Assembly: GCF_022758235.1 (NCBI RefSeq)
Contig: NZ_JALEBG010000002.1
Coordinates: 744,001-808,000 of the forward strand
Source: Pontibacter liquoris
GTDB taxonomy: Bacteria > Bacteroidota > Bacteroidia > Cytophagales > Hymenobacteraceae
DNA length: 64,000 nucleotides
Reading direction: 5' to 3'
The translations under genes and the position numbers were made by a program. The notes beneath the pieces are model-generated. The model did no database searches and was not told the origin of the DNA. It saw only the letters and a program-made list of their open reading frames with translations. Below are positions 25,100-32,454 of this stretch, in pieces. The stretch's first letter is position 1. Each line of letters starts with the position of its first letter.

Positions 25100-25126
25100 A
25101 AAGTTAAAGAGTTAGAAAGTTAGAAG
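25086..25126 (+). repeat. Short tandem repeat of AGTTAGAA-like units
   Basis: Five variants of GTTAGAAA or GTTAAAGA follow each other. The repeat starts within the last codons of the thioesterase gene and ends about 27 bases after its stop. Confidence 0.6.
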
Positions 25127-25277
25127 TCGGTTCTGGCTTAAGTATAGGCTAGCGCCAGCAAAAGTCTAATGTAACTCTTCTTTATGAGGATCAGGAGCCC
25201 TCTTTAAAAAGATGAGTCAGGTGCGCTATCCATTCACTATTTAACAAGCAGCAATAAGCAATTAACAATTTTTAAGG

Positions 25278-25745
25278 ATGCAGATCAGAAAAGGAACATA
25301 CGAGGACCTGCCGCAGGTGCATGCGCTGATAAAAGAACTGGCAGAGTTTGAACGGGCACCGCAGGAGGTAACCAATACACTGGAAGACATGCAGCGCGAT
25401 GGCTTTGGTGAAAATCCAATCTTTCAATTTTTTGTGGCTGAGGCAGAAGAAGGCATTGTGGGCATTGCCTTATACTTTACCGCTTACTCTACCTGGAAAG
25501 GGAAAACGCTTTGGCTCGAAGACCTGGTGGTAACAGAGCGCCTGCGCCGTTCGGGCATCGGCCGCAAGCTTTTTAATGCGGTAGCGCAGGAGGCAAAAGA
25601 AACCGGTGCAAAACGCTTCCGCTGGCAGGTGCTGGACTGGAACGAGCCGGCCATTACCTTCTACAACAAAGTAGGCGCCGAGCTGGACAGCCAGTGGATC
25701 ACCTGCACCATGACCGAAGAACAGGTGCAGCAGTATAGCGCTTAA
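25278..25745 (+). CDS. GNAT-family N-acetyltransferase
   Basis: 155 residues, the size of a single GNAT domain. It shows the start MQIRKGTYEDLPQVHALIKEL, the central strand ALYFTAYSTWKGKTLWLEDLVV, and the acetyl-CoA loop RRSGIGRKLF (R/Q-x-x-G-x-G/A) with Trp-Asn-x-x-A-I-x-F-Y-x-K-x-G-A near the end, as in spermidine/spermine or diamine acetyltransferase-like proteins. The substrate is uncertain. Single gene followed by a long terminator hairpin. Confidence 0.9.
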   Translation: MQIRKGTYEDLPQVHALIKELAEFERAPQEVTNTLEDMQRDGFGENPIFQFFVAEAEEGIVGIALYFTAYSTWKGKTLWLEDLVVTERLRRSGIGRKLFNAVAQEAKETGAKRFRWQVLDWNEPAITFYNKVGAELDSQWITCTMTEEQVQQYSA

Positions 25746-25757
25746 GTTTAGCCCTGT

Positions 25758-25819
25758 AAACAGGAAATCCGCTGGCAAAGCTTCCTTTGGGAAGTTTGTC
25801 AGCGGATTTCCTGTTTTAA
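25758..25819. terminator. Bidirectional terminator
   Basis: AAACAGGAAATCCGCTG (25758-25774) pairs with 25800-25816; A- and T-rich ends on both sides serve the convergent genes ending at 25745 and 25830. Confidence 0.8.
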
Positions 25820-25829
25820 GAAAGTAACT

Positions 25830-26159
25830 TTATTCAGTCTTTCGCTCTACATCCACGCCCACTACTTCCAGCAGCGAGCTGAACACTACATACTTGCCTT
25901 CGTAGCGCTGCATGTGTCGTTCCTGGATGTCCGGGGCGTGCTCCCGCTGGTACTCTTCCAGGTCCTGCAGGCTGCGGCACGTATACTGCACGGCATAGGT
26001 GGTGCCCCCGTTGTCTACTTCATCTATCAGGCGGCATATCTGGTTGCGCAGAAAAAAACCGGTTTGCATTACGTTTGGTATGTGCACGTCTTTCATCCAC
26101 TGCAGCCACTCTTCAGCTACGGTGTTGTCAATATTTACCGTTTCGTTGTATAAGATCAT
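25830..26159 (-). CDS. DUF4286 family protein
   Basis: 109 residues, a ferredoxin-like small domain typical of DUF4286: MILYNETVNIDNTVAEEWLQWMKDVHIPNVM, then TYAVQYTCRSLQDLEEYQREHAP and the family's final strand around YVVFSSLLEVV. Widespread in Bacteroidota; function unknown. No signal peptide. Confidence 0.85.
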   Translation of the reverse strand: MILYNETVNIDNTVAEEWLQWMKDVHIPNVMQTGFFLRNQICRLIDEVDNGGTTYAVQYTCRSLQDLEEYQREHAPDIQERHMQRYEGKYVVFSSLLEVVGVDVERKTE

Positions 26160-26334
26160 ACCCGAAAATACGAAATTAACCTGCAGCCAGGCACCAGTCG
26201 GGCATTAATTTATTTTTCCGGGCGCAAAAGCAGGCAGCAACTAGCATGTGTTACCTTATAGTATAGGTGCCATTTTGATAGGAAAGCAAGTATACGTTGG
26301 TCCTGCTGCCGGTGCTGCGGGTAAGTACCGGTGG

Positions 26335-27579
26335 CTACAAGGGTTCGGTATAATCCAGGTCTTTGGCATACGTTTCCTCCAGTGTCAGGATGGAGACAGC
26401 CGCAACAACAAGGCTTAACGCCCCCAGCAGGGCAGCCGTAGGCACCAGGCCGAAGCTGTCTTTCAGCCCCTGAAACGCCAGGGTGAGCGGCACCACGGCA
26501 CCCCGGACAAAGTTAGGAACAGTGGTAGTAACGGTGGCCCTGATGTTGGTGCCGAACTGCTCGGCAGCAATAGTTACAAACACCGCCCAATAGCCGCTGG
26601 CAAAGCCCAGGCCCACGCATAATGTATAAAACAGGTCCAGTGAAAAGCCGTTGCCCAGCAGGTAAACAGCAATAAATACGGTAAGCAGCGCCAGCGATAC
26701 CAGCACAATAGAACGGCGGCTCCGGAAACGCTGGCTCAGGTAACCGCTTGCAAAATCGCCGAACACCAGGCCCAGGTAACTGAAAGCGATGGCTTTGGCT
26801 GCCGATACCGGCTCAGTCATACCCAAGGCCACGCCGAACTCGGGCGAGAATGTGATCAAAATGCCGATCACATACCAGATCGGCACCCCGATGAGTATGC
26901 ACTTGAGGTATTTCCAGAACCGGCTCAGGTTGGTGAACAGACTGAGGAAGTTTCCACGTGTAACATGTTGCGTGCTCTTTAGGGTCTTGAACATGCCGGA
27001 CTCGTACACGCCAATGCGCAGGAAAAGCAATAGGCCGCCCAACCCGCCACCGATAAAGTAGGCGGTGCGCCAGCCGAAATATTCGCCTACAAAGCCTGCC
27101 AGTATAGCCCCGGAGATACCGATGGTTGCCACCATCATGGTACCATAGCCGCGCTTTTCTTTGGGCAGCACCTCGCTTACCAGTGTTATGCCCGCACCCA
27201 GCTCGCCGGCAAGGCCTACCCCAGCCACAAACCGCAGAAAAGCATACATGGGCAGATCGGTTACAAAGCCATTCATGATATTGGCCACCGAGTATAGGAA
27301 GATAGAGCCGAACAGCACCGACAGCCGACCGCGCTTGTCGCCGAGAATGCCCCAGGCTATACCACCCAGCAGCATGCCAAGCATCTGCATGTTCAGCAGC
27401 AGTACCCCTTTTTCGAGCAGTGCCGCCTGGTCCGTAATGCCCAGCGCTTTTAAACTGGGAATGCGCACAATGCTGAACAACACCAGGTCATAAATATCGA
27501 CAAAGTAGCCCAGCGCCGCCACGATCACGGCCGTATTAAAAAGAGAAGTTGCCCGGGAGCTAGATGTGAGTTCAGCCAT
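26335..27579 (-). CDS. MFS transporter, metabolite:H+ symporter type
   Basis: 414 residues from the ATG at 27579; a longer frame from 27630 adds a segment that crosses the operator-like repeat and is less likely. Twelve hydrophobic segments are visible. The loop 2-3 motif is GILGDKRGRLSVL (motif A), with GDFASGYLSQRFRSRRS as the matching loop 8-9 motif. The sequence GLAGELGAGITLVSE in helix 4-5 resembles the sugar/organic-acid symporter branch (SP or AAHS-like). Substrate unknown. A nested palindrome lies immediately before its start. Confidence 0.85.
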   Translation of the reverse strand: MAELTSSSRATSLFNTAVIVAALGYFVDIYDLVLFSIVRIPSLKALGITDQAALLEKGVLLLNMQMLGMLLGGIAWGILGDKRGRLSVLFGSIFLYSVANIMNGFVTDLPMYAFLRFVAGVGLAGELGAGITLVSEVLPKEKRGYGTMMVATIGISGAILAGFVGEYFGWRTAYFIGGGLGGLLLFLRIGVYESGMFKTLKSTQHVTRGNFLSLFTNLSRFWKYLKCILIGVPIWYVIGILITFSPEFGVALGMTEPVSAAKAIAFSYLGLVFGDFASGYLSQRFRSRRSIVLVSLALLTVFIAVYLLGNGFSLDLFYTLCVGLGFASGYWAVFVTIAAEQFGTNIRATVTTTVPNFVRGAVVPLTLAFQGLKDSFGLVPTAALLGALSLVVAAVSILTLEETYAKDLDYTEPL

Positions 27580-27582
27580 ATA

Positions 27583-27610
27583 TAGTATGATTAGTATACT
27601 AAATATACTA
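27583..27610. promoter_or_regulatory. Nested palindrome, operator candidate for the MFS gene
   Basis: The core TTAGTATACTAA (27591-27602) is a perfect 12-bp palindrome. Outer half-sites TAGTAT (27583-27588) and ATACTA (27605-27610) are placed at equal distance from the same centre. The element begins 4 bases upstream of the MFS start codon. Confidence 0.6.
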
Positions 27611-27705
27611 GAAGCATGGCGATATCTCAACTCTGTTTTTTACCTGCTGGCAGAATCGGTTTTTTTATACTAGTTTGACAGCAGAATTTTACCAAATGCG
27701 CAACT

Positions 27706-28344
27706 ATGGAAGACTTAGGAAGGAAACTGCAACTGAAACAAAACAGCAGCATTTTGCTGCTGAATGCGCCGACGGGAGCAGGCCAGGCGCTTGCCGGCAG
27801 CGGCTATACTGTAACCGATGCCATTGAAGTGCCCTCGGTAGGGACGTATGATGCCGTGCAGCTCTTTGCCCGTAGCCGGCAGGAACTGGAAGCACTCGCG
27901 CCGCAGGCCATTGCCTTGCTAAAGCCCGGGGCCTTGCTGTGGATCGCGTATCCTAAAAAAACATCAGGCATCATCTCAGACCTGACGCGCGATGAAGGCT
28001 GGAAAATTCTGGATGAGCTGGGCTATGGCGCCGTGCGGCAAGTAGCGCTGGATGATACCTGGTCGTCGCTTAGGTTTAAGCACGAGTCGGAGCGCAAAGA
28101 ACCCTCGCAGTTTGGCGTGGACCCGCCCGGCATCGACCGGGCTACCAAAACCGTAGTGCCGCCCGCCGATATGCAGCAGGCGCTGGAAGCTGCCGGCGTA
28201 GCCGCCGTTTTCTGGCAACTGGCTTTTACGCACCGCAAAGAGTACGTGGTGGCGGTGCTGGATGCCAAGCGCCCCGAAACAAGAGCCAAACGCATAGCCA
28301 AAACAGTGGAAGAGCTAAAAGCCCGGGCTGCAAAAGAAGTATAA
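27706..28344 (+). CDS. Two-domain protein with YdeI/OmpD-associated C-terminal domain
   Basis: 212 residues, cytoplasmic. The first half (1-135) resembles DUF3052-like Rossmann proteins: SSILLLNAPTGAG, VQLFARSRQELEALAPQAIALLKPGALLWIAYPKKTS, and LTRDEGWKILDELGYGAVRQVALDDTWSSLRF. The second half (about 150-212) matches the YdeI/OmpD-associated helical domain (MQQALEAAGVAAVFWQLAFTHRKEYVVAV followed by RPETRAKRIAKTVEEL). The combination is known in this phylum; function unknown. Divergent from the MFS gene, with its start 127 bases away. Confidence 0.7.
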   Translation: MEDLGRKLQLKQNSSILLLNAPTGAGQALAGSGYTVTDAIEVPSVGTYDAVQLFARSRQELEALAPQAIALLKPGALLWIAYPKKTSGIISDLTRDEGWKILDELGYGAVRQVALDDTWSSLRFKHESERKEPSQFGVDPPGIDRATKTVVPPADMQQALEAAGVAAVFWQLAFTHRKEYVVAVLDAKRPETRAKRIAKTVEELKARAAKEV

Positions 28345-28402
28345 ACATACAAATAATAACAGGCCGCTTTCGGAGCGATGCCTGCCTTTGCGCACCTATC
28401 GT

Positions 28403-28454
28403 ATAAGTATAAAGAGCCCGGAGCATTGCTGGCTCCGGGCTCTTTATACTTATA
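28403..28454. terminator. Perfect 22-bp bidirectional terminator
   Basis: 28403-28424 is perfectly inverted at 28432-28453 around a 7-base loop. Each arm has an AAGTATAAAG or CTTTATACTT end. It serves the convergent genes ending at 28344 and 28466. Confidence 0.85.
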
Positions 28455-28465
28455 TCAAATCCGTT

Positions 28466-28906
28466 TTATTCTGAAATTTTTGCCGTGATCCGGCTATACT
28501 CTAAACCAGGCCCATCGCATGCCTGCCAGCTGCTGATCAGCTTGTTGTCAGGTCTGAAAGCCAGTTCTTCGGTTGGTTCCTGCGTGCAACTCCCGATCAG
28601 ACTATTGTCTGACTCATAAGTTAACTTCAGGTACTTGCTATCGGCCAAGGTTACGATGGTATAGGTGCCGGATGCCTCGGTTACCTGGCCATTTCTCTCT
28701 CTGGATTTTTTGAAGGTGCCATCTGCCCTTAACAGGTAAAATTCCTGCCAGGCCATGTTCGCGCCTGTGGTCTCAGAGTTCGGAATTTGCCCTGCCATTT
28801 TTACCAGCTGCCACTTTTGCGGGTACTGCGCAAAATCAAAGCCGTCCTCCTTTTTGCAGGAAAACAGTATGCAAAGCAAAAGCGCGCCCAAGAGTAGCTG
28901 TTTCAT
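28466..28906 (-). CDS. Lipocalin-like lipoprotein
   Basis: 146 residues from the ATG at 28906; an upstream ATG at 28960 would add 18 residues ahead of a normal signal and is rejected. The signal ends in LFSC (lipobox Cys17). The rest (KWQLVKMAGQ, EFYLLRADGTFKKSR, GTYTIVTLADSKYLKLTYE, EELAFRPDNKLI) alternates short strands with a repeated F/L-x-x-DGT or D-N-K turn, as in the lipocalin-like (DUF4488/lipocalin_4-like) lipoproteins of Bacteroidota. Ligand unknown. Confidence 0.7.
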   Translation of the reverse strand: MKQLLLGALLLCILFSCKKEDGFDFAQYPQKWQLVKMAGQIPNSETTGANMAWQEFYLLRADGTFKKSRERNGQVTEASGTYTIVTLADSKYLKLTYESDNSLIGSCTQEPTEELAFRPDNKLISSWQACDGPGLEYSRITAKISE

Positions 28907-29060
28907 ATCCGGAAGTATAAGTTTATTTCTATGATTCGGTTTGATACCAAAAGGTTGCATGGGCTAGGAGCCATCGGGTCTTTTAGCATTATAGTATCAA
29001 CGAAGTACGGAATCCCTGTTGTTGCAATCCTCCTGCTGGCGGTTTGTTGTCTTCGTGTTG

Positions 29061-29708
29061 TTATTTTCTGATTGTTGAATAGATCGTGGCAATAACGCCT
29101 GAAGCAAACTGCGTTGAACTTTCAAGTTTTAGATCGATCTGCGTTGGGGTAGATGCAAACAACGAAATGCCTTTGCCAATAGCAACGGGGTGAATGACCA
29201 GGCGGTATTCGTCGATGAGGCCGTGCTGAACAAGGGCTTGCGCAAAATTCGCACCGCCGTGGGCCAAAATAAATTTACCGTCTTGTTGCTTAAGTTCTGT
29301 AATGTCGGCCACAAGGTCGCTTGCAACCCAGGGATCTAACCATGTTCCTGTGCCTTTAGAAAGTGCAGTTCGGAATGGTCCTCTTTCCGCATCCAAACGC
29401 GAACTGTCATTTAGCGCTTGCCTGGCCATACTATCTTTGGTGTGCTCTGCCAAACCTTTCTTAGAAAAAACAATCTTTGGTATCTCGTTCATGGGGGCTG
29501 CAAGCAGGTCTGATGAGGTTGGCCAATAGGCTGCCATGGCGTGAAATGTCCGGCTACCCATCATGTGAACTCCTGCTTCCCAAAGCGTTTTTTCAAGCCA
29601 GGCTTGTGCTGCTTTGTCCTTTGCGCGCAGCAGCCAGTCTGTTTCTCCGTTCGGTCCGCAGACAAACCCGTCAGCGGTAACAGATATCTTTAAAACCAAT
29701 TTCCTCAT
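29061..29708 (-). CDS. Dihydrofolate-reductase-family protein (RibD C-terminal type)
   Basis: 215 residues with the RibD-C/DHFR fold: start RKLVLKISVTADGFVCGPNGETDWL, HMMGSRTFHAMAAYWPTS, IPKIVFSKKG, then the NADPH loop ILAHGGANFAQALVQHGLIDEYRLVIHPVAIGKG. It most resembles the yyaP/yqjY-like family of putative reductases rather than true FolA. The segment between 100 and 150 (RLDAERGPFRTALSKGTGTWLDPWVAS) is longer than usual. Neighbouring DNA is lower in GC than the rest of the window. Confidence 0.85.
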   Translation of the reverse strand: MRKLVLKISVTADGFVCGPNGETDWLLRAKDKAAQAWLEKTLWEAGVHMMGSRTFHAMAAYWPTSSDLLAAPMNEIPKIVFSKKGLAEHTKDSMARQALNDSSRLDAERGPFRTALSKGTGTWLDPWVASDLVADITELKQQDGKFILAHGGANFAQALVQHGLIDEYRLVIHPVAIGKGISLFASTPTQIDLKLESSTQFASGVIATIYSTIRK

Positions 29709-29842
29709 GTGGAGCCTTTAATCCAGATTATATATTCTCATCTATTGGTAGTGTCCTGTAATGCCCGCTAGCGGTTAGTACAGGTTGTGCACAAATCCGT
29801 AGCCGGGGGTAGAGCCTGTGCCGGGTTAGTAGCTTTTGTTTA

Positions 29843-30880
29843 TTACGGTTTGCGATCTGTTGGGTAATTATGCTGAAGATATTTTGCAGTATAGCTTCTT
29901 CCGCTGGCAACCAGCGCGTTCTTCTGCTCTTTGGACAGGCGCTTGATCTTGGGACTAATCCCCACTGAAGAAACAGAAATCGTTCTCGCCCAGTCATCCT
30001 GCGTGAGTTCCTGCCTGTTCAGGTTCTCGATGATCATGATGTAAAGCGCTGAAAAAAAGCCATTCAGATTCTCCACCTTCAGCGGGACAAGCTTCTGAGA
30101 GGAAGCATCATTCTGTATCTGCTCCTGTGAATCAATCCGGATGCCCAATGTCTGCATGTTTGCCAGCCTGATCTGCTTACCGGATGGATCTGTGACAACA
30201 CTGTCAAACATGGTAATCGGGAAATTCCCAATTATACCGCCGTCCACCATGATATCCAACTCCTGCCCGACTTCAGGTCTGGTATACGTCTTACCGGCAG
30301 CATCTACAAAAACAGCTCTAAAATACAGTGGAATAGACATTGAGATGCGCACAGCATCCTTTACTTTCATTTGGGGATATGTTTCTTTTGAGAGGACAAC
30401 TAACTGCTGCTTGTTTAAGCATGTGGCCGTGATGTACAGATCCTTATACCCTTTGGCACTCAGCTGCGCAAGCGTAATGTCAGCATCTCCCGTTTTCTGC
30501 GCGATAAGCTCTGAGAGCCATGCCCTGAATTTTTCGCCCCTGTACCACCCGTACGCTTTATTCATGCGTACCAGCCCTCCCACAAACAGGAACCGGCCAT
30601 CATTAAACTTGTTGAACTTAGTAGACGAAATGATGTCGGCAATTTCAGTGGAACTATAGCCAAGAGAGAGCATCATGGCCGTGATGGCGCCTGCCGACGT
30701 GCCTCCCACGTTCTCCACATCCTGCAGTAACTGCTGCCGCTCCAGCTCTTCGATTACGCCTGCATAAGCAATGCCCCGGATACCAGCTCCTTCAAAGACA
30801 AGGTTTTTTACCGGCCTGGTTTGTGCGCTGCTTTGAAGCACGGAAACCAGCAAGATACTAGCGATTAGGTATGTTTTCAT
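29843..30880 (-). CDS. Patatin-like phospholipase, exported
   Basis: 345 residues from the ATG at 30880 (MKTYLIAS signal, cleavage after SSAQ); an ATG 18 bases upstream gives a charged extension. The oxyanion segment GAGIRG, nucleophile elbow GGTSAG and the catalytic Asp in DGGIIGNFP make a complete Ser-Asp dyad. The N-terminal signal and absence of a barrel suggest a periplasmic or secreted enzyme rather than the usual cytoplasmic or PlpD type. Likely a phospholipase A or lipid acyl hydrolase. It is transcribed toward the DHFR-like gene. Confidence 0.85.
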   Translation of the reverse strand: MKTYLIASILLVSVLQSSAQTRPVKNLVFEGAGIRGIAYAGVIEELERQQLLQDVENVGGTSAGAITAMMLSLGYSSTEIADIISSTKFNKFNDGRFLFVGGLVRMNKAYGWYRGEKFRAWLSELIAQKTGDADITLAQLSAKGYKDLYITATCLNKQQLVVLSKETYPQMKVKDAVRISMSIPLYFRAVFVDAAGKTYTRPEVGQELDIMVDGGIIGNFPITMFDSVVTDPSGKQIRLANMQTLGIRIDSQEQIQNDASSQKLVPLKVENLNGFFSALYIMIIENLNRQELTQDDWARTISVSSVGISPKIKRLSKEQKNALVASGRSYTAKYLQHNYPTDRKP

Positions 30881-30946
30881 CCGGCGTAGGTGCTGCATGT
30901 ATCCTGAACGAAGTAGAAACCTGCTTAAGAATAGTGTTTAAGTTTT

Positions 30947-31012
30947 GCTAACGTTTAGTATAAAAAACGTTTGAGGCCGACGGCCGATGCATGATTATTA
31001 TACAGTGTTAGC
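30947..31012 (-). repeat. attC-like hairpin (integron-cassette recombination site candidate)
   Basis: GCTAAC (30947-30952) and GTTAGC (31007-31012) form the outer stem; GTATAA (30958-30963) and TTATAC (30998-31003) form the inner stem; unequal spacers of 5 and 3 bases separate them, and a GC-rich apical part follows. This two-box stem with an asymmetric spacer is the build of an attC site. The stop codon of the 31008-31649 gene lies within the outer box. Confidence 0.45.
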
Positions 31013-31649
31013 GGTTGTTATTTTTTCTTTTTGGATTTAAGTTAACTGACTTAACAGATTTATTTGCAAACCTTGATGCAGGGCCTAATCTTCGCGAATT
31101 TTTAAAATAAATTTCATCAAGCAAGTCCACTAATTTTTCTTTTAGGTTTTTATCAATTATTTGTAGCTCGTCGTCCTCATTTATTGATTCACGAATTTTT
31201 TTCCTAAGTTTTCTTCTGTCTCTTTTCTCAAGATATTCTTCACGCTTATTTAGCATTTCAAATATTTGTACACCAGACTGAGTTGCAGTATTGATAACTT
31301 TAGGTAGCAATTTGAGGGAAATCCAAATAATAGCAATGTTATTTACATCAAACTCATTTAAAAGCCTTTCAATGAAAATAAGAACTGAACCGAATCTAAT
31401 TTCAGAAATCTGGATTTGAGCTTCAGGTATTTGAGCGTAGCGACTATAACCTAATTCGCTTGTCATGCCATCAATCCTGTAGATTATATCTAAGTAACTG
31501 CTAAATTCTCTGACATTTAAGTTCTCTGAATCAATTGAAATCTCTAATTCGATAGCATTATAGTCGAGATTTGTGTTCTCAAAAAACAGATTCGTTAGAG
31601 CTGTTGCTAATTTTCGAGGAGATGAGGAAAACCTTTCAATATTTGCCAT
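31008..31649 (-). CDS. Protein of unknown function on a cassette-like unit
   Basis: 213 residues, rich in Lys, Asn, Ile and Glu, from DNA clearly more AT-rich than the neighbours. The N-terminal two thirds mix strands and helices (ELEISIDSENLNV, IQISEIRFGSVLIFIERLL, IAIIWISLKLLPKVI); from about residue 130 a highly charged helical segment (KREEYLEKRDRRKLRKKI) follows, and the C-terminus is basic. No family is recognised. The start is only 16 bases from a GTTAGC core and the stop is inside an attC-like hairpin, as in integron cassettes. Confidence 0.65.
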   Translation of the reverse strand: MANIERFSSSPRKLATALTNLFFENTNLDYNAIELEISIDSENLNVREFSSYLDIIYRIDGMTSELGYSRYAQIPEAQIQISEIRFGSVLIFIERLLNEFDVNNIAIIWISLKLLPKVINTATQSGVQIFEMLNKREEYLEKRDRRKLRKKIRESINEDDELQIIDKNLKEKLVDLLDEIYFKNSRRLGPASRFANKSVKSVNLNPKRKNNNR

Positions 31650-31664
31650 ATTTTATTAATTACC

Positions 31665-31670
31665 GCTAAC
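31665..31670 (-). other. GTTAGC core site at the 5' end of the cassette-like unit
   Basis: GTTAGC on the minus strand (GCTAAC at 31665-31670) repeats, in the same orientation, the GTTAGC at 30952-30947. Together they bracket the unknown gene with about 718 bases between repeats. Confidence 0.4.
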
Positions 31671-31674
31671 CACT

Positions 31675-31703
31675 GGATAGCAGGAGCTGTACTCCTGCTA
31701 TCC
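31675..31703. repeat. Perfect 12-bp hairpin beside the cassette-like unit
   Basis: GGATAGCAGGAG (31675-31686) pairs perfectly with 31692-31703 over a 5-base loop. There is no T-run on either side, so it is not a normal terminator. It starts 4 bases beyond the core site. Confidence 0.55.
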
Positions 31704-31763
31704 TCCCAAATCAGGCGGTTAAGCGTAACAGGGTTACCGAATATACTATATAGAAAACAAAGT

Positions 31764-31812
31764 ATAAACAAAAAGGGAGGCGCTATACCTATAGCCCCTC
31801 CCTTTTTGTTTA
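31764..31812. terminator. Strong terminator
   Basis: AAACAAAAAGGGAG (31766-31779) pairs with 31798-31811, with A- and T-runs; it ends the metal-uptake operon transcribed on the minus strand. Confidence 0.85.
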
Positions 31813-31827
31813 TATTAAAAATGCTGG

Positions 31828-32391
31828 TTACTGAATTACTACCGGAAAGTCTACCTGCACGTCGGTTTCGCCTTTGGTAATGTCGCTGGTTGCGCCTTTG
31901 AGGTTGGGTTGGTGCTTGAGCGTAACCCGCAGGGTACCGGAGCTGGTGGTCGTGGTAGTAAACGTGGTCTGCAGGCCGATCGGGCGGTTGTTTTTATCCA
32001 GGTCGGTTTTCTGCACCGTTAGCTTCAGGCCGCTGCTGGGCTCATAGAAGAACTCATGCTCGTCGCTTTCGTTGCTCACCTCGGCTGTCTGGTCCACAGC
32101 AGGCGTTTTGCTCTCATCCAGCAACACAATGGCGCCGGTATAGGTGGTATTCGGGGCCAGGTTCAGCGCATCTACAGTAGGCGCCGCGCCGCCAACGCCG
32201 TCCGGATCACGGAAGGTGGCGGTAACGTTCTGTCCCTTTCCGTTTGGAACCAGGTTCAGCTGCACGGTTGTGATCAGTTCCTGCTCTTCTACAATGGGCT
32301 TCGGATCGTCGCTGCCGCCGCAAGACGAAGCAGCAAAGGTTAAACTACCCATCAAAAGGAAAGCAAAGGATGGTCTGAACAGTTTTTTCAT
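31828..32391 (-). CDS. Lipoprotein associated with a TonB receptor
   Basis: 187 residues. The signal ends ASSCGGSDD (lipobox, Cys24), the usual start of surface or periplasmic lipoproteins in Bacteroidota. The rest is a beta-rich chain with TTVQLNLVPNGKGQNVTATFRDPDG, a hydrophobic NTTYTGAIVLLDES strand and the C-terminal TLRVTLKHQPNLKG. Similar lipoproteins are found directly after ZnuD-like TonB receptors. It is the last gene of the cluster 35315-31828. Function inferred from context only. Confidence 0.7.
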   Translation of the reverse strand: MKKLFRPSFAFLLMGSLTFAASSCGGSDDPKPIVEEQELITTVQLNLVPNGKGQNVTATFRDPDGVGGAAPTVDALNLAPNTTYTGAIVLLDESKTPAVDQTAEVSNESDEHEFFYEPSSGLKLTVQKTDLDKNNRPIGLQTTFTTTTTSSGTLRVTLKHQPNLKGATSDITKGETDVQVDFPVVIQ

Positions 32392-32454
32392 GGTTGGATA
32401 AGTATAAATGGTGATGTTAAACTACTAAAGATAATCGGATGCGCCATGCGCGCC

